A stretch of DNA of 64,000 bases, taken from contig OX421496.1 of NCBI GenBank assembly GCA_949126835.1, positions 20,849,844 through 20,913,843 of the forward strand, written 5' to 3'. A program made the translations under genes and the position numbers. Below, one piece after another: positions 35,051 through 47,612 of the stretch; the stretch's first letter is position 1; each line of letters begins with the position of its first letter. The notes beneath the pieces were generated by a model that had not been told where the DNA came from, did no database searches, and saw nothing but the letters and a program-made list of their open reading frames with translations. The DNA is from Anisus vortex (lineage: Eukaryota; Mollusca; Gastropoda; Planorbidae).

Positions 35051-35904
35051 GTGATGAGCTTACTTTGACTTTTCAAGGTTCTTTTGTGACATCGAAATCG
35101 AACGATAAAAAAAATAATTAAAAGTTACGATTTCTATTGCTACAAATAATAACTTAATACAATATAGCCTACGCGTTGATACTTCAACACAAACAAAGCT
35201 TTATAAATATATAACTATGTTAAATTTTATTTGTATGCTTAAAGACGATTTACTGATCGCTCGACGCCAATTTGTATTAACATGGTGACATGGTAACCAT
35301 AGACGCATTAGGCCTAGAATGTATAATAAATGTTTTTTGGGTTAAAAACTGGTTCAAGAGGTAAAAGAAAAGTACAGTTCGCTCCCTAGCTTCTGGGTAT
35401 AAAGTTTTTATGAATTAGTTTTTTTGTAAAATGAAAAGCTAATATAATTACGCCTAAAAACCACTAGGCCCCCAGTAAAATAACAAAGGCGAAGAAGGTT
35501 TTATTGACAACTTCTGCCCCCTAGCGACTGCGCATGCGTAGACATTGACCTCTTTTTTGGAATAATTAATAAAATGAAAAGGTCTATAGGCATACTTTGT
35601 ATTAAATTTGTAACATATTTTTCTTAAATGGTTTTCAATGGTTAAAATATCTGGATATGAATGAACTTTTACTTTTAAAACCATTTTAGATCGAAAAAAA
35701 TAAATACACCACCAAACACCTGGGGGGGGGGGGGGGGAGAGGGGCATATGCCCGGAACGGCACTTCCAGGGGGGCGGCAAATGTAGTCTAAATATAGCAC
35801 TAAACAAGCAGTTACAGTATGCAAAGGGGCGGCGCTGAAACTTTTGCCCTGGGGCGCCACATAAGCTTGTAAAGCTGGCAAGGGGTATGAATTATGTTGT
35901 AAAG
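35051..35904. other. Intergenic, low-complexity patches
   Basis: A poly(G) run at 35720-35737 with GGGGCATATGCCCGGAACGG and GGGGCGGC segments that look like transposon-derived C/G-rich margins. No complete element defined. Confidence 0.4.
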
Positions 35905-36374
35905 CATAGGTTCTCAACCTTTTTCGGCTCAGTACCCCCTTTTTCAATTTTGTCCGCTCACCCCCCCCCCCCACCACCTTTATTTTAGCGCCCATTCCCC
36001 CCAACTTTCTGATTGTTAGAGGGTCATTATTAGTTCCGCAATTTTTCTGAGGCCGACCAGATTTGTGTGCTTATTTATTATCTTTAAAAAATCTGAAAAA
36101 TCTGGCTTCCATCTCCGCATCGAGGATTGGCCCGCAAGGCCCACTTAACTCAACCCGTTTTTCTACTGCCTTCGGGTACGACACCCAGAACGCGCTTCGA
36201 TCCCACTGATCGTGCTCCCATCAGTGTATGTCTCGACGAATCCCGAGTATGCCCGTCCCGTCATCAGAGCAGCTGCATAGAGTACATAGTACAAGAGTAC
36301 AATAAAGGCATAGATCTAGTCAAAGACATAACAAGAAAATTATACAATTGGCAAACAATAAAACATTTTCCAGT

Positions 36375-36796
36375 TCTGAATGAGGAAAACTGACAGTTGA
36401 AGCATATGTTTCTGAATGAGGAAAACTGACAGTTGAAGCCGATGTTTCTGAATGAGAAAAACTGACAGTTGAAGCCGATGTTTCTGAATGAGGAAAACTG
36501 ACAGTTGAAGCATATGTTTCTGAATGAGGAAAGCTGACAGTTGAAGCATATGTTTCTGAATGAGGAAAACTGACAGTTGAAGCCGATGTTTCTGAATTAG
36601 TAAAACTGACAGTTGAAGCCGATGTTTCTGAATGAGGAAAACTGACAGTTGAAGCCGATGTTTCTGAATTAGTAAAACTGACAGTTGAAGCCGATGTTTC
36701 TGAATGAGGAAAACTGACTGTTGAAGCCGATGTTTCTGAATGAGGAAAACTGACTGTTGAAGCCGATGTTTCTGAATGAGGAAAACTGACTGTTGA
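36375..36796. repeat. 36-bp minisatellite inside family A copy 3
   Basis: Twelve copies of a 36-base unit with TGAATGAGGAAAACTGACAG and TTGAAGCCGATGTTTC. A subset carries CATATG in place of CCGATG. The minus-strand open frame (12-residue repeats, TVSFPHSETSAS) is repeat translation. One unit is present at the equivalent place in the family A fragment at 28395-28440. The array ends abruptly at a SINE fragment. Confidence 0.95.
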
Positions 36797-36917
36797 GTAA
36801 AGGCGGCTGTGCATAGTGCTGGCCACACAATCACCTAGTATGCCGTGGCCACGGAAACTGGTGAACGCTGCTTCACCGGCCCTATGGATCAATTTGGTCC
36901 GACGGGATACTTTACTT
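36797..36917 (+). repeat. SINE family S, 5'-truncated copy
   Basis: Inverse orientation to the other copies: GTAAAGGCGGCTGTGCATAG, GTGGCCACGGAAACTGGTG, AACGCTGCTTCACCGGCCC, and the tail GATACTTTAC followed by T11. The tRNA-like head is missing. It abuts the minisatellite with no spacer. Confidence 0.8.
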
Positions 36918-37858
36918 TTTTTTTTTAAATGGACAAACAATTAATGTAGGAAATGTTTAATTACAACTGTTTAACGTAAATTATTATAATCCTCTAATAC
37001 TTAAATCTTGTTATGAATACCATAAAGTTAAATTTATATAAATAAATAATAACTAGTTAGTAATATTTGTTATATTACAAAACAGAACTTGTTTGGCATC
37101 ACTATTGAATCAAATGTTGAAACACGTTTTAATTAAAGGGAGATAATTAGCCCGTTTCATTTAAGCTAATATTTCTAATATTTTTCTTTTATAAAAAAAA
37201 TAATGGCTTACATTTAAAGCTTATAAATGATCAAACTGTAAAAAGTATTGGAAAATTATATAAATATTATGTGACTAAAGAATTTATATGTATACTTTTA
37301 AACATTACATTAACTACCCAGTCTGTATAATTAATACGTATCTGCTCCGCATTGCGTTATTCCTTGTCCAATGTTAAGTTTTAAACTCAGTAAAGGACAT
37401 ATCTCCAAAACTGAGATCAATAATAATATATCATTAACATTAGCACCTAAAAACATCACCATTTTCTTTATAACTGGATGAATCCACGCTACCAGACAAT
37501 CAAGCTTTACTTTAGCTTACGAATATTTTAGTACAGGGATCGGTCGGCGGCAGGGATAGAACCCGCTACGTGTTCTTTGACAGTCCGATGAACCAACCAC
37601 AGGACCAGCCGGCCGCACACCATACTTGTCTAATACTGACCCCTACTTCTTCGAAAACTCATTAATGTTCCTATTTCTTATTAGTATAATAATATGTAGG
37701 TTTACTGTTGGGGGATATCTGATATTTAGAAGCCCTTGCGTTTACATCACGTTTCATCCAAAAACTAATAGATTCAAATAGCTGAGGTTTTCAAAATATA
37801 TCAGGTTCTTGTACCACCCACTTGCCATTCACCGCCCCCTAATCGCCCCCTGGAACTT

Positions 37859-38240
37859 CATCTTTTTTCAATGGCACGCGAAAGATCTAGATTACAAGAA
37901 GAAGATTTGTTTTTGCCGTAGAGGTTAAAACAATGTAGTCTACGTCACTATAATTATTGACTGTTGTGTGTAAATCTTCAAGAAAATTACGTTGGACGTC
38001 GAGTGTTAACGTTCACGAAAGTTTGTATGCGAAGATCTCATCATTTGTGATGGAATCTTTTGTTAAGAGGGTCAGTTGTGTAGTTTTTCACTCTTAATCT
38101 TGCCGTGAAATAAACTCCAAGACATTTAAGTACTTCCCTAATTTAAGGCATATTCATATCAATATTCATTAAAGATAGATGAGCTTCAGCACCCGAAGCG
38201 GATTTTTCTAAGCAAAAGGCAAGACTTTGAAATTAAGAGA
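37859..38240 (+). mobile_element. Family B DNA-transposon-like fragment, copy 2
   Basis: Aligns with 28062-28300: AATGGCACGCGAAAGATC, GTTTGTATGCGAAGATCTC, TTTTGTTAAGAGGGTCAGT. No terminal repeats. It is fused to the broken end of family A copy 3. Confidence 0.5.
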
Positions 38241-39195
38241 CACATCTTTTCATACCGCATCAAACCTGGCTTGCTTGATCTTAGTAAGATCATATTACTA
38301 TAACTTATTAGATTTGAATTTCTTTAAATGAAATGTATTTTTTTTATCTTTGCCTTGTAATTAATAAACCACGAAAAGCTGGTGAAAGCTTGGTGACAAT
38401 GAGTTGTTTGTAGAACAACTAATAATGTAACCAACTATCTATATAGACTCTAGTGAAACTTAAAATTTGTTAAACAATAGAGGTCTAGTAGTCTCAAATT
38501 TGGAAAAAAAATTTTTTTGTCAAATCCTTATTTGAAAAAAAAAAATGTGTGCAGGAGTGGTAGTGGCCTGGACAAGACTGAAGGGCAAGTACAACCCTTC
38601 ACCCCCCCCCCACACACACAAACACACGCAACCAAGGCTACGCCTTTATATGCTCGCACACTGACAGGTGGATAGGCCAATTATCCCCCCCCCCCCGGGG
38701 GGCCATTTATACTTTATATAATATTTTTAATACGTTGTAATTTACTTTCTAAGCTCTACCGTGATTTAAAAGTAATTTTACCTACCTTTAAGTTCGTTTT
38801 CTTTTAAACACACTGTTTTCTTTTTTTTTTAATTGGCGATCAAATCTGTTGATGAACCGATACCAGATTTTCTTTAACAATTAAAGTCAAAATGAGAAAA
38901 GACAAGTGATTTCTCTGTCAAATATAAATATAAAAATAGTCTTAATATATTTGTTATTCACACTTATAAACAGATTAAAAATTCTGTGTTGCTTGTTAAA
39001 TCTTACAAAGGGAAGAGGAATATCTAGCTCTATTATAATAAGGTTTGTCTAAATAATAATTTCTATTCAACGAAATTAAAAGTTCTGATGTGAGGTAGAA
39101 CATAGAAAGTTGCAAATAAAGTTTATGTAATACAAACACAGTTTCAGGATACTAGGTATAAACCTGCTTTTAAATGTTTAAATTAATTACCAAAC
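38241..39195. other. Intergenic, C-rich patches only
   Basis: C-runs at 38604-38612 and 38688-38697 with CACACA. No gene or element supported. Confidence 0.4.
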
Positions 39196-39204
39196 TTACA
39201 CAAA

Positions 39205-39545
39205 TGAAAACATAAAAACAATCAGCACATAATCTAGATTACAATTTATAATAACAATCAGCACATAATCTAGTTTACAATATATAAAAACAATCAGCAC
39301 ATAATCTAGTTTACAATATATAAAAACAATCAGCACATAATCTAGTTTACAATATATAAAAACAATCAGCACATAATCTAGTTTACAATATATAAAAACA
39401 ATCAGCACATAATCTAGTTTACAATATATAAAAACAATCAGCACATAAACTAGTTTACAATATATAAAAACAATCAGCACATAATCTAGTTTACAATATA
39501 TAAAAACAATCAGCACACAATCTAGTTTACAATATATAAAAACTT
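39205..39545. repeat. 36-bp minisatellite, nine copies
   Basis: Unit with TAGTTTACAATATATAAAAA and CAATCAGCACATAATC, very homogeneous except the first and last copies. The minus-strand frame is open through the array (LIVFIYCKLDYV repeats) because 36 is a multiple of three; not a gene. Confidence 0.95.
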
Positions 39546-40080
39546 CGAAAAAAAATGTAGCCTATCATATGACAAAAAAAATACCTAAGTGTATAGCGTA
39601 CTTCAAATGCACAACTATGAAATTTGACAAATAATTCAGTACTTCAGAGATCTAGAAACTTTTTTTTTACAGCTTTTTAAAAAAGGAAAGTATTCACAAG
39701 TTCTAGTCTAGATCTAAATGAAATTAATTTGACAGTTCAATGAAAAATGTATCTCGGTGTTTCGCCTTTCCCGGGCTCGCCTTCACGTGCCGATGTGATG
39801 ACCACGCATGCGCAAAGGTACACTTGGGCACAGACGAACTTTGCAACTTGCGGGGGAAAAAAAGCTGGTGCCCTACAGACGAAAGCTGGCAAAAATTGAG
39901 AAATAAAATAGACATAATGTGAATGGAGTTGATAATTTAAAATCATCCTTTTCTACGTGGGTGTTTAATATCATCCACTTTATTTTAAGAGTGTGTTGTT
40001 GACATTTACTCTTCTATCCCCCCCCCCCCTCTTTCCATTTTAGAAGAAACACAGACTGCTCTTATAAAACTGTTGACATT
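39546..40080. other. Intergenic, nothing recognised
   Basis: A C-run at 40018-40029. No supported feature. Confidence 0.4.
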
Positions 40081-41735
40081 GCTATTACATTATGTAAATA
40101 TATTTATAATACAGCTGACATAGCCATAAAATACAGCTAACTTTTATGATACAGTTGACAGTAAACCTAACATTGTTAATAACTGTTCAACATATTTATG
40201 ATGCAGTTGACAAATAGCCCTACTCTACGATTGTTTGACATATTTATGATACAGTTGACAAATAGCCCTACTCTACGATTGTTTGACATATTTATGATAC
40301 AGTTGACAAATAGCCCTACTCTACGATTGTTTAACATATTTATGATACAGTTGACAAATAGCCCTACTCTACGATTGTTTAACATATTTATGATACAGTT
40401 GACAAATAGCCCTACTCTACGATTGTTCAACATATTTATGATACAGTTGACAAATAGCCCTACTCTACGATTGTTTAACATATTTATGATACAGTTGACA
40501 AATAGCCCTACTCTACGATTGTTTAACATATTTATGATACAGTTGACAAATAGCCCTACTCTACGATTGTTTAACATATTTATGATACAGTTGACAAATA
40601 GCCCTACTCTACGATTGTTTAACATATTTATGATACAGTTGACAAATAGCCCTACTCTACGATTGTTTAACATATTTATGATACAGTTGACAAATAGCCC
40701 TACTCTACGATTGTTCAACATATTTATGATACAGTTGACAAATAGCCCTACTCTACGATTGTTTAACATATTTATGATACAGTTGACAAATAGCCCTACT
40801 CTACGATTGTTTAACATATTTATGATACAGTTGACAAATAGCCCTACTCTACGATTGTTTGACATATTTATGATACAGTTGACAAATAGCCCTACTCTAC
40901 GATTGTTTAACATATTTATGATACAGTTGACAAATAGCCCTACTCTACGATTGTTTGACATATTTATGATACAGTTGACAAATAGCCCTACTCTACGATT
41001 GTTTAACATATTTATGATACAGTTGACAAATAGCCCTACTCTACGATTGTTTGACATATTTATGATACAGTTGACAAATAGCCCTACTCTACGATTGTTT
41101 GACATATTTATGATACAGTTGACAAATAGCCCTACTCTACGATTGTTTAACATATTTATGATACAGTTGACAAATAGCCCTACTCTACGATTGTTTAACA
41201 TATTTATGATACAGTTGACAAATAGCCCTACTCTACGATTGTTTAACATATTTATGATACAGTTGACAAATAGCCCTACTCTACGATTGTTTGACATATT
41301 TATGATACAGTTGACAAATAGCCCTACTCTACGATTGTTTAACATATTTATGATACAGTTGACAAATAGCCCTACTCTACGATTGTTTAACATATTTATG
41401 ATACAGTTGACAAATAGCCCTACTCTACGATTGTTTGACATATTTATGATACAGTTGACAAATAGCCCTACTCTACGATTGTTTAACATATTTATGATAC
41501 AGTTGACAAATAGCCCTACTCTACGATTGTTTGACATATTTATGATACAGTTGACAAATAGCCCTACTCTACGATTGTTTAACATATTTATGATACAGTT
41601 GACAAATACTCTAACATTGTTCAACATATTTATGATACAGTTGACAAATACTATAACATTGTTCAACATATTTATGATACAGTAGACAAATACTTTAATA
41701 TTGTTCAACATATTTATGATACAGTAGACAAATAT
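40081..41735. repeat. 48-bp satellite array, about 30 copies, open on both strands
   Basis: About 29 near-identical 48-base units (TACAGTTGACAAATAGCCC, TACTCTACGATTGTTTAACA, TATTTATGA), bordered on both sides by diverged shorter units (42 bases at 41600-41735). Variation is limited almost entirely to TTTAAC/TTTGAC/TTCAAC. Plus-strand (about 495 codons) and minus-strand (about 511 codons) frames are both open across the array. The symmetric openness and lack of any conserved flanking exon argue for satellite DNA and not a protein gene. Confidence 0.95.
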
Positions 41736-41749
41736 TTAAAAATTAGATA

Positions 41750-43005
41750 AGGAAATAATTGATACAGTTTACATAACAATGACACAATGGAAACATAACA
41801 TATTATGATCGAACTTTAGAATATTGAGAGCCGTTTCTTGTTGTGAAATTTAAAAAAAAAAACTTGTAGCCATGTTTTCTCTCACTGCGCCTCACTATGA
41901 GTGTCAGTGACTAAACCTTGAATAGTTGTAAGATAATGACGGAGTTACTGTTCTTGACACAATGTAATCCACCCGACACAAAAACAAAATCAATAAAACC
42001 ATTTTCATCCAGAACATTTGCCCTAACATCTAATTTTTATTTTGTTTGTATCTTTTTTTTTTTGCTTGTTAATAATAATTATTAAAGACACTAGTAATAT
42101 ATTGGTAAATTTTAATAAAAGACAATTTTTTTAAAGTATATTTTGTAATGAGTGTTTCTAATTAAGTTTATGTCAAATAGCCCCGACATAAGGCCTTATG
42201 TCTATGTAAATAAAAACAAATGATTATTTAGAAGGTTCACAATTAGTTAGCATTGTTATGAAACAATCAAAATTAATTTAATTGTTATATTTGCAGAAAA
42301 TACTTCCACGGGTGACCGAAAAAAATCTCTCCCCCCCTCCCCATCCAAGCCTTTTTTATTTGTGTGTTATAGTGATTAAAAAAACACAGGCAAATTACTT
42401 ATAAACAGCGAGCATGTACGGCTAATCCCAGCTAGAGCCTGCCAACTCATTTCTACACTTGGATATATTTAACAAAAGGGAAATAATAAACCTCATTTAT
42501 GGTTCTAATTCTGTTTATTAATTATAATGTAATAGTAAAATGTGGAATTTCTCCTACTGACTGAGTGAGAAAGTATAGTCAAGACCCGATCAATAAATCA
42601 ATTAGCATATTATGGTAAACTAAAAGTCAACTAAAGTTGACTGGAAACTCAGATAAAAACATAAAAAAAATGGAAACATATAAAGGAAACCTTGCTTGTC
42701 TGTCCCTGGCCAAACAAGAGGCTTGGTCAAAGAGCACTTGTGTGAGCCAATGGGAATCTTTTTTTTACCAATGTGTATGAACGTAGTTCTTTGTAGGCTT
42801 ACGTTGTTTATAAGTACAGGCAAACACCAAAACCTCTAAACAACGAACCATAAGTGACTACATTTTTTAAAGGTGCCGTCAAAAAGCTAAGTCGTTGTTT
42901 AGAATAGCCCATGTATCTAGGCATTTATAACAATATCTTTATTATTTTATTATAATTGGTACGTGGAAAATAAACCATTAAGAGTAAAATGATATTTAGA
43001 AACAG
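41750..43005. other. Intergenic, nothing recognised
   Basis: AT-rich. No coding, RNA or transposon structure supported. Confidence 0.4.
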
Positions 43006-43009
43006 TGTC

Positions 43010-45312
43010 TCGTGCTGTATGTAAGAGTAACCATAGTCATATTGGATGTCAGAGTAACCAATGTCTCATGGTGGATGTAAGAAGAAACTAGTGTCTCATA
43101 GTGGATGTAAGTGTAACCAGTATCTCATAGTGGATGTAAGAGTAACCAGTATCTCATAGTGGATGTAAGTGTAACCAGTATCTCATAGTGGATGTAAGTG
43201 TAACCAGTATCTCATAGTGGATGTAAGTGTAACCAGTATCTCATAGTGGATGTAAGAGTAACCAGTATCTCATAGTGGATGTAAGTGTAACCAGTATCTC
43301 ATAGTGTATGTAAGAGTAACCAGTATCTCAATAGTGTATATAAGAGTAACCAGTATCTCAATAGTGTATATAAGAGTAACCAGTATCTCAATAGTGTATG
43401 TAAGAGTAACCAGTATCTCATAGCGGATGTAAGTGTAACCAGTATCTCATAGTGTATGTAAGAGTAACCAGTATCTCATAGTAGATATAAGAGTAACCAG
43501 TATCTCATAATGTATGTAAGAGTAACCAGTATCTCATAGTGGATGTAAGAGTAACCAGTATCTCATAGTGGATGTAAGAGTAACCAGTATCTCATAGTGG
43601 ATGTAAGAGTAACCAGTATCTCATAGTAGATATAAGAGTAACCAGTATCTCATAATGTATGTAAGAGTAACCAGTATCTCATAATGTATGTAAGAGTAAC
43701 CAGTATCTCATAGTGTATGTAAGAGTAACCAATGTCTCATAGTGTATGTAAGAGTAACCAGTATCTCATAGTGTATGTAAGAGTAGCCAATGTGTCATAG
43801 TGTATGTAAGAGTAGCCAATGTCTCATAGTGTATGTAAGAGTAGCCAATGTGTCATAGTGTATGTAAGAGTAGCCAATGTCTCATAGTGTATGTAAGAGT
43901 AGCCAATGTGTCATAGTGTATGTAAGAGTAGCCAATGTGTCATAGTGTATGTAAGAGTAGCCAATGTCTCATAGTGTATGTAAGAGTAGCCAATGTGTCA
44001 TAGTGTATGTAAGAGTAGCCAATGTGTCATAGTGTATGTAAGAGTAGCCAATGTGTCATAGTGTATGTAGGAGTAACCAGTATCTCATAGTGTATGTAAG
44101 AGTAGCCAATGTGTCATAGTGTATGTAAGAGTAGCCAATGTGTCATAGTGTATGTAAGAGTAGCCAATGTGTCATAGTGGATGTAAGAGTAACCAATGTC
44201 TCATAGTGTATGTAAGAGTAACCAATGTCTCATAGTGGATGTAAGAGTAACCAATGTCTCATAGTGTATGTAAGAGTAACCAATGTCTAAAAGTGTATGT
44301 AAGAGTAGCCAATGTGTCATAGTGTATGTAATAGTAACCAATGTCTCATAGTGTATGTAAGAGTAACCAATGTCTAAAAGTGTATGTAAGAGTAGCCAAT
44401 GTGTCATAGTGTATGTAATAGTAACCAATGTCTCATAGTGTATGTAAGAGTAGCCAATGTGTCATAGTGTATGTAATAGTAACCAATGTCTCATAGTGTA
44501 TGTAAGAGTAACCAGTATCTCATAGTGTATGTAAGAGTAGCCAATGTGTCATAGTGTATGTAAGAGTAGCCAATGTGTCATAGTGTATGTAAGAGTAGCC
44601 AATGTCTCATAGTGTATGTAAGAGTAGCCAATGTGTCATAGTGTATGTAAGAGTAGCCAATGTGTCATAGTGTATGTAAGAGTAGCCAATGTGTCATAGT
44701 GTATGTAAGAGTAGCCAATGTCTCATAGTGTATGTAAGAGTAGCCAATGTGTCATAGTGTATGTAAGAGTAGCCAATGTGTCATAGTGTATGTAAGAGTA
44801 GCCAATGTGTCATAGTGTATGTAAGAGTAACCAGTATCTCATAGTGTATGTAAGAGTAGCCAATGTGTCATAGTGTATGTAAGAGTAGCCAATGTGTCAT
44901 AGTGTATGTAAGAGTAGCCAATGTGTCATAGTGGATGTAAGAGTAACCAATGTCTCATAGTGTATGTAAGAGTAACCAATGTCTAAAAGTGTATGTAAGA
45001 GTAGCCAATGTGTCATAGTGTATGTAATAGTAACCAATGTCTCATAGTGTATGTAAGAGTAGCCAATGTGTCATAGTGTATGTAGGAGTAGCCAATGTGT
45101 CATAGTGTATGTAAGAGTAACCAATGTCTCATAGTGTATGTAAGAGTAGCCAATGTGTCATAGTGTATGTAAGAGTAACCAATGTCTCATAGTGTATGTA
45201 AGAGTAGCCAATGTGTCATAGTGTATGTAAGAGTAACCAACGCCTCATAGTGTATGTAAGAGTAACCAATGCCTCATTGTTTTTGTAAGAGTAACTAATA
45301 TCTCATAGTGCA
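43010..45312. repeat. 29-bp satellite array, about 79 copies
   Basis: Unit GTGTATGTAAGAGTAGCC plus AATGTGTCATA (29 bases). Left-hand units are mostly of the type GGATGTAAGTGTAACC-AGTATCTCATA; from about 43780 the AGTAGCCAATGTGTCATA type dominates. Multi-unit blocks recur (for example 44060-44180 and 44830-44950), showing higher-order duplication. The length is not a multiple of three and frames close quickly. Confidence 0.95.
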
Positions 45313-45520
45313 GGGATCGTTTGCGTTAATATTTCTAAATGTTTTCTATTTTTCTTCTATTAAATAAAAGTGGCATACAGTTATAGTTAACTGTTTTAAA
45401 ATGATAAAAGTGTATAACAAAAATGTGAAAAATTATATAAATGAAATATGAGTGAAGAAATTACATGTACATTTTAAAACTTTAAACAGTAGGCTACATT
45501 AACTACCCACGTTGTATGAT
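45313..45520 (+). mobile_element. Family A fragment
   Basis: It aligns with 2030-2205: TTAATATTTCTAAATG, AAATTATATAAATGAAATA, GAAATTACATGTACATTTTA, CTACATTAACTACCCA. It follows immediately on the 29-bp array. Confidence 0.6.
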
Positions 45521-45584
45521 TACTGTTTCACTTTACAGCAATCCATCAGCAATTGAATCTAGCGCAATTCTTTATTATAAGATA

Positions 45585-45821
45585 CTAGTGGTTATGCCCG
45601 TCAAAATGACGGAGAAACGAACGACTACAATATGTTTTGTTAAGAGAGAAAGAAAAGAGACTATTACAATAAATACAATGAACGTTTCTTTTCGGTATTT
45701 AATTTTTGTTCTTGCTTATTGTATTAATAAAACAGTGTTGAGAATGTTTCTTTCGGTATTTAGTTTTTGTTATTTTTATTTGTTTCTGGTCGACCTGACC
45801 CTGGCATATGCATAAGAATTG
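45585..45821 (-). mobile_element. Helitron-like 3' end, copy 1
   Basis: On the minus strand the element ends CCGTCATTTTGACGG (6-base stem hairpin, 45598-45612), 10 bases, then CTAG at 45585-45588 followed by host T. A hairpin shortly before CTRR and insertion before T are the Helitron 3' hallmarks. The 237 bases align with 47613-47791 up to CTGGCATATGCATAA. A partial internal duplication (TTTCTTTTCGGTATTTA twice) distinguishes this copy. No TC-type 5' end or Rep/helicase is seen. Confidence 0.5.
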
Positions 45822-46500
45822 TGGCCTAAAGGACTGGCGTAGTGTGTAAACCGCCGATACATTCCCATTAAGAATACACTGGCGGGCGAACGCATGGGCC
45901 ACAGCCCCCGCGGCGGGTCCGAGGTCCATTACACTGCCGAGAGGCCACTGGTCTTGGGGGGGGGAAGCAATGGACGCTGCAATCCCGTCTTGAGAACCAG
46001 GAACTTTCACATTAATGGTTAATGTCGAAAACATTTTTTTAATTAGGAGGTGCTTGGAGCTCTTTTGAACTCCTTGCCCCTCCTGTGGGCCTTTCGGCGT
46101 TTAAATGTCACATGGTATCGGCAACTTCACTAATACCCGTATTGACTTCCCGTCCCGAAAGGCGACCGGGTCATCAATCGTGTATCAGCTAGTTCTGACA
46201 TCTGCACAATCATTATTACGTCAAGCATGAGAGCCGAGTGCAGACCAGCTGTAGTCCAGTCCGACCATGAATGAGAGCCAATGCGAGAAAACAGCTGGCT
46301 CATAGTCACGCAAGGCTCGGACAACATACCGCTAACAGGTGTATTGTCCAATCCAGGTACCATGTTTACCGCCTACTGAGATCATAATGTACGACAATCT
46401 GATCCTAGCCAGACAGCCGAGAAGCGATCGCAGTGCTGGATTCCACACACTTTATGTAGAGAGAGAAGCCAGGGTCGTCTCATTATCATCATCAATCATC
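45822..46500. other. GC-richer unidentified segment
   Basis: Clearly higher GC than its surroundings, with no continuous ORF. It ends in TCATTATCATCATCAATCATC, which resembles a LINE-type microsatellite tail in inverse orientation. I do not recognise a coding signal; it could be a decayed retroelement or a transposon internal region. Confidence 0.4.
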
Positions 46501-47612
46501 AACATATATAATTACCGTGAGTTTGTTTGTTTGTTTATATATTATATATGTAACAGGGTGGGGCGAGGGGAGGGCGGTTATATTTTACATTATTCATGGT
46601 TACTACTAATTAAAGAGGGTTGTGGGTAAAGGACAGCAATCATCTACTAAATACATCTAAACTAGGGCACGAGGGGACTTTGGGCTTCCGTGACACTTCC
46701 GTTGGAACAGAAGGATTATTACAATCTAAACAGACCAACAACACTGAACACTAAACATAAAACACTAAAATCATATTTAAATTACAAATTACTTTTTATT
46801 CAAGAAAATTCACTCGTCCCATTAAAGGGAACATAAAAATCATAAGAACAAATTAAACCCCAACAATAAACCTATACTATCTAAACTCTATAAACATACT
46901 GTAAACCCTCACAAATAATAACCAACTTAAACTCCCCACTAAAAAACTAACTTCAACTCCCCACTAAAAACCAACATAGGCCGACATTACGACGTCATAT
47001 CCGAACAAGCCACACACAACTACGCCATATACTGACCGCTGGTCTCACACAACATGGCTATTTCCTCGCGGAAGTGATTGATTAATTGTTCTATTTATAG
47101 ACGCTGACCGAACGTCTCCGGTGACAACTCTAACTCTCACTCTAACTAATTTCAAAATGACTATTTCCTGTTGACTAAAGTGCTAATCCTTATTCTAAAT
47201 CTCTAATTGCTAAATATCTACAAATCTACCTTATGTACAACCCTATATTAAATTAAACTACAATAAAAATTCTACCTATTACTTTAATTAAACTACACTA
47301 ACGAAAACCCAATTAAAATAATCAGAAAAAGAATTCCGAAAAATGACGCAAGGCCTAGCCGCTTAACCTCGTTTCAAAGCTTTTACAAAATACAAAACAA
47401 TATTTACATACATCATTTTTATACCAACCAGTCCCCCAAGTCTATATCTATATTACAAATAATCAAATACATTTACATTAAAAGTATATTACTTACATTC
47501 TCACAAATCATAACACGCTCAGAGCACAGAAACACATTCAAAACAGACCACTCATACAACACAAAGCAATTAATCACACTTTTAATTTAAGTCACCGACC
47601 TACATATATATA
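46501..47612. other. Intergenic, nothing recognised
   Basis: AC-rich plus strand, with a local duplication AACTCCCCACTAAAAAACT / AACTCCCCACTAAAAACC at 46930-46975. No gene supported. Confidence 0.4.

Larger units (their letters stand above)
35905..37858 (+). mobile_element. hAT-like element, family A copy 3, right end lost
   Basis: Starts CATAGGTTCTCAACCTTTTT, as copies 1 and 2 do. It aligns through 36290-36370 (with 1660-1720), 36955-37420 (with 9850-10310), the tRNA-like head at 37534-37615, and the near-terminal CACCGCCCCCTAATCGCCCC (37828-37847). It then switches at about 37858 into family B sequence and lacks the GTTGAGAACCTATG end. The insert at 36090-36270 is not in the other copies. 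It also holds the 36-bp array and a SINE fragment. Confidence 0.7.

Noticed and set aside
36320..36940. Minus-strand 206-codon Ser/Thr-rich repeat protein
   Set aside because: Frame runs through a minisatellite and a SINE inside a transposon; not a gene.
40176..41711. Two 500-codon open frames, one on each strand
   Set aside because: Same cause: a stop-free 48-bp satellite. No flanking exons, start context or non-repeat coding sequence.
40081..45312. Possible CRISPR array
   Set aside because: Repeats are contiguous with no unique spacers, in an animal genome; these are satellites.
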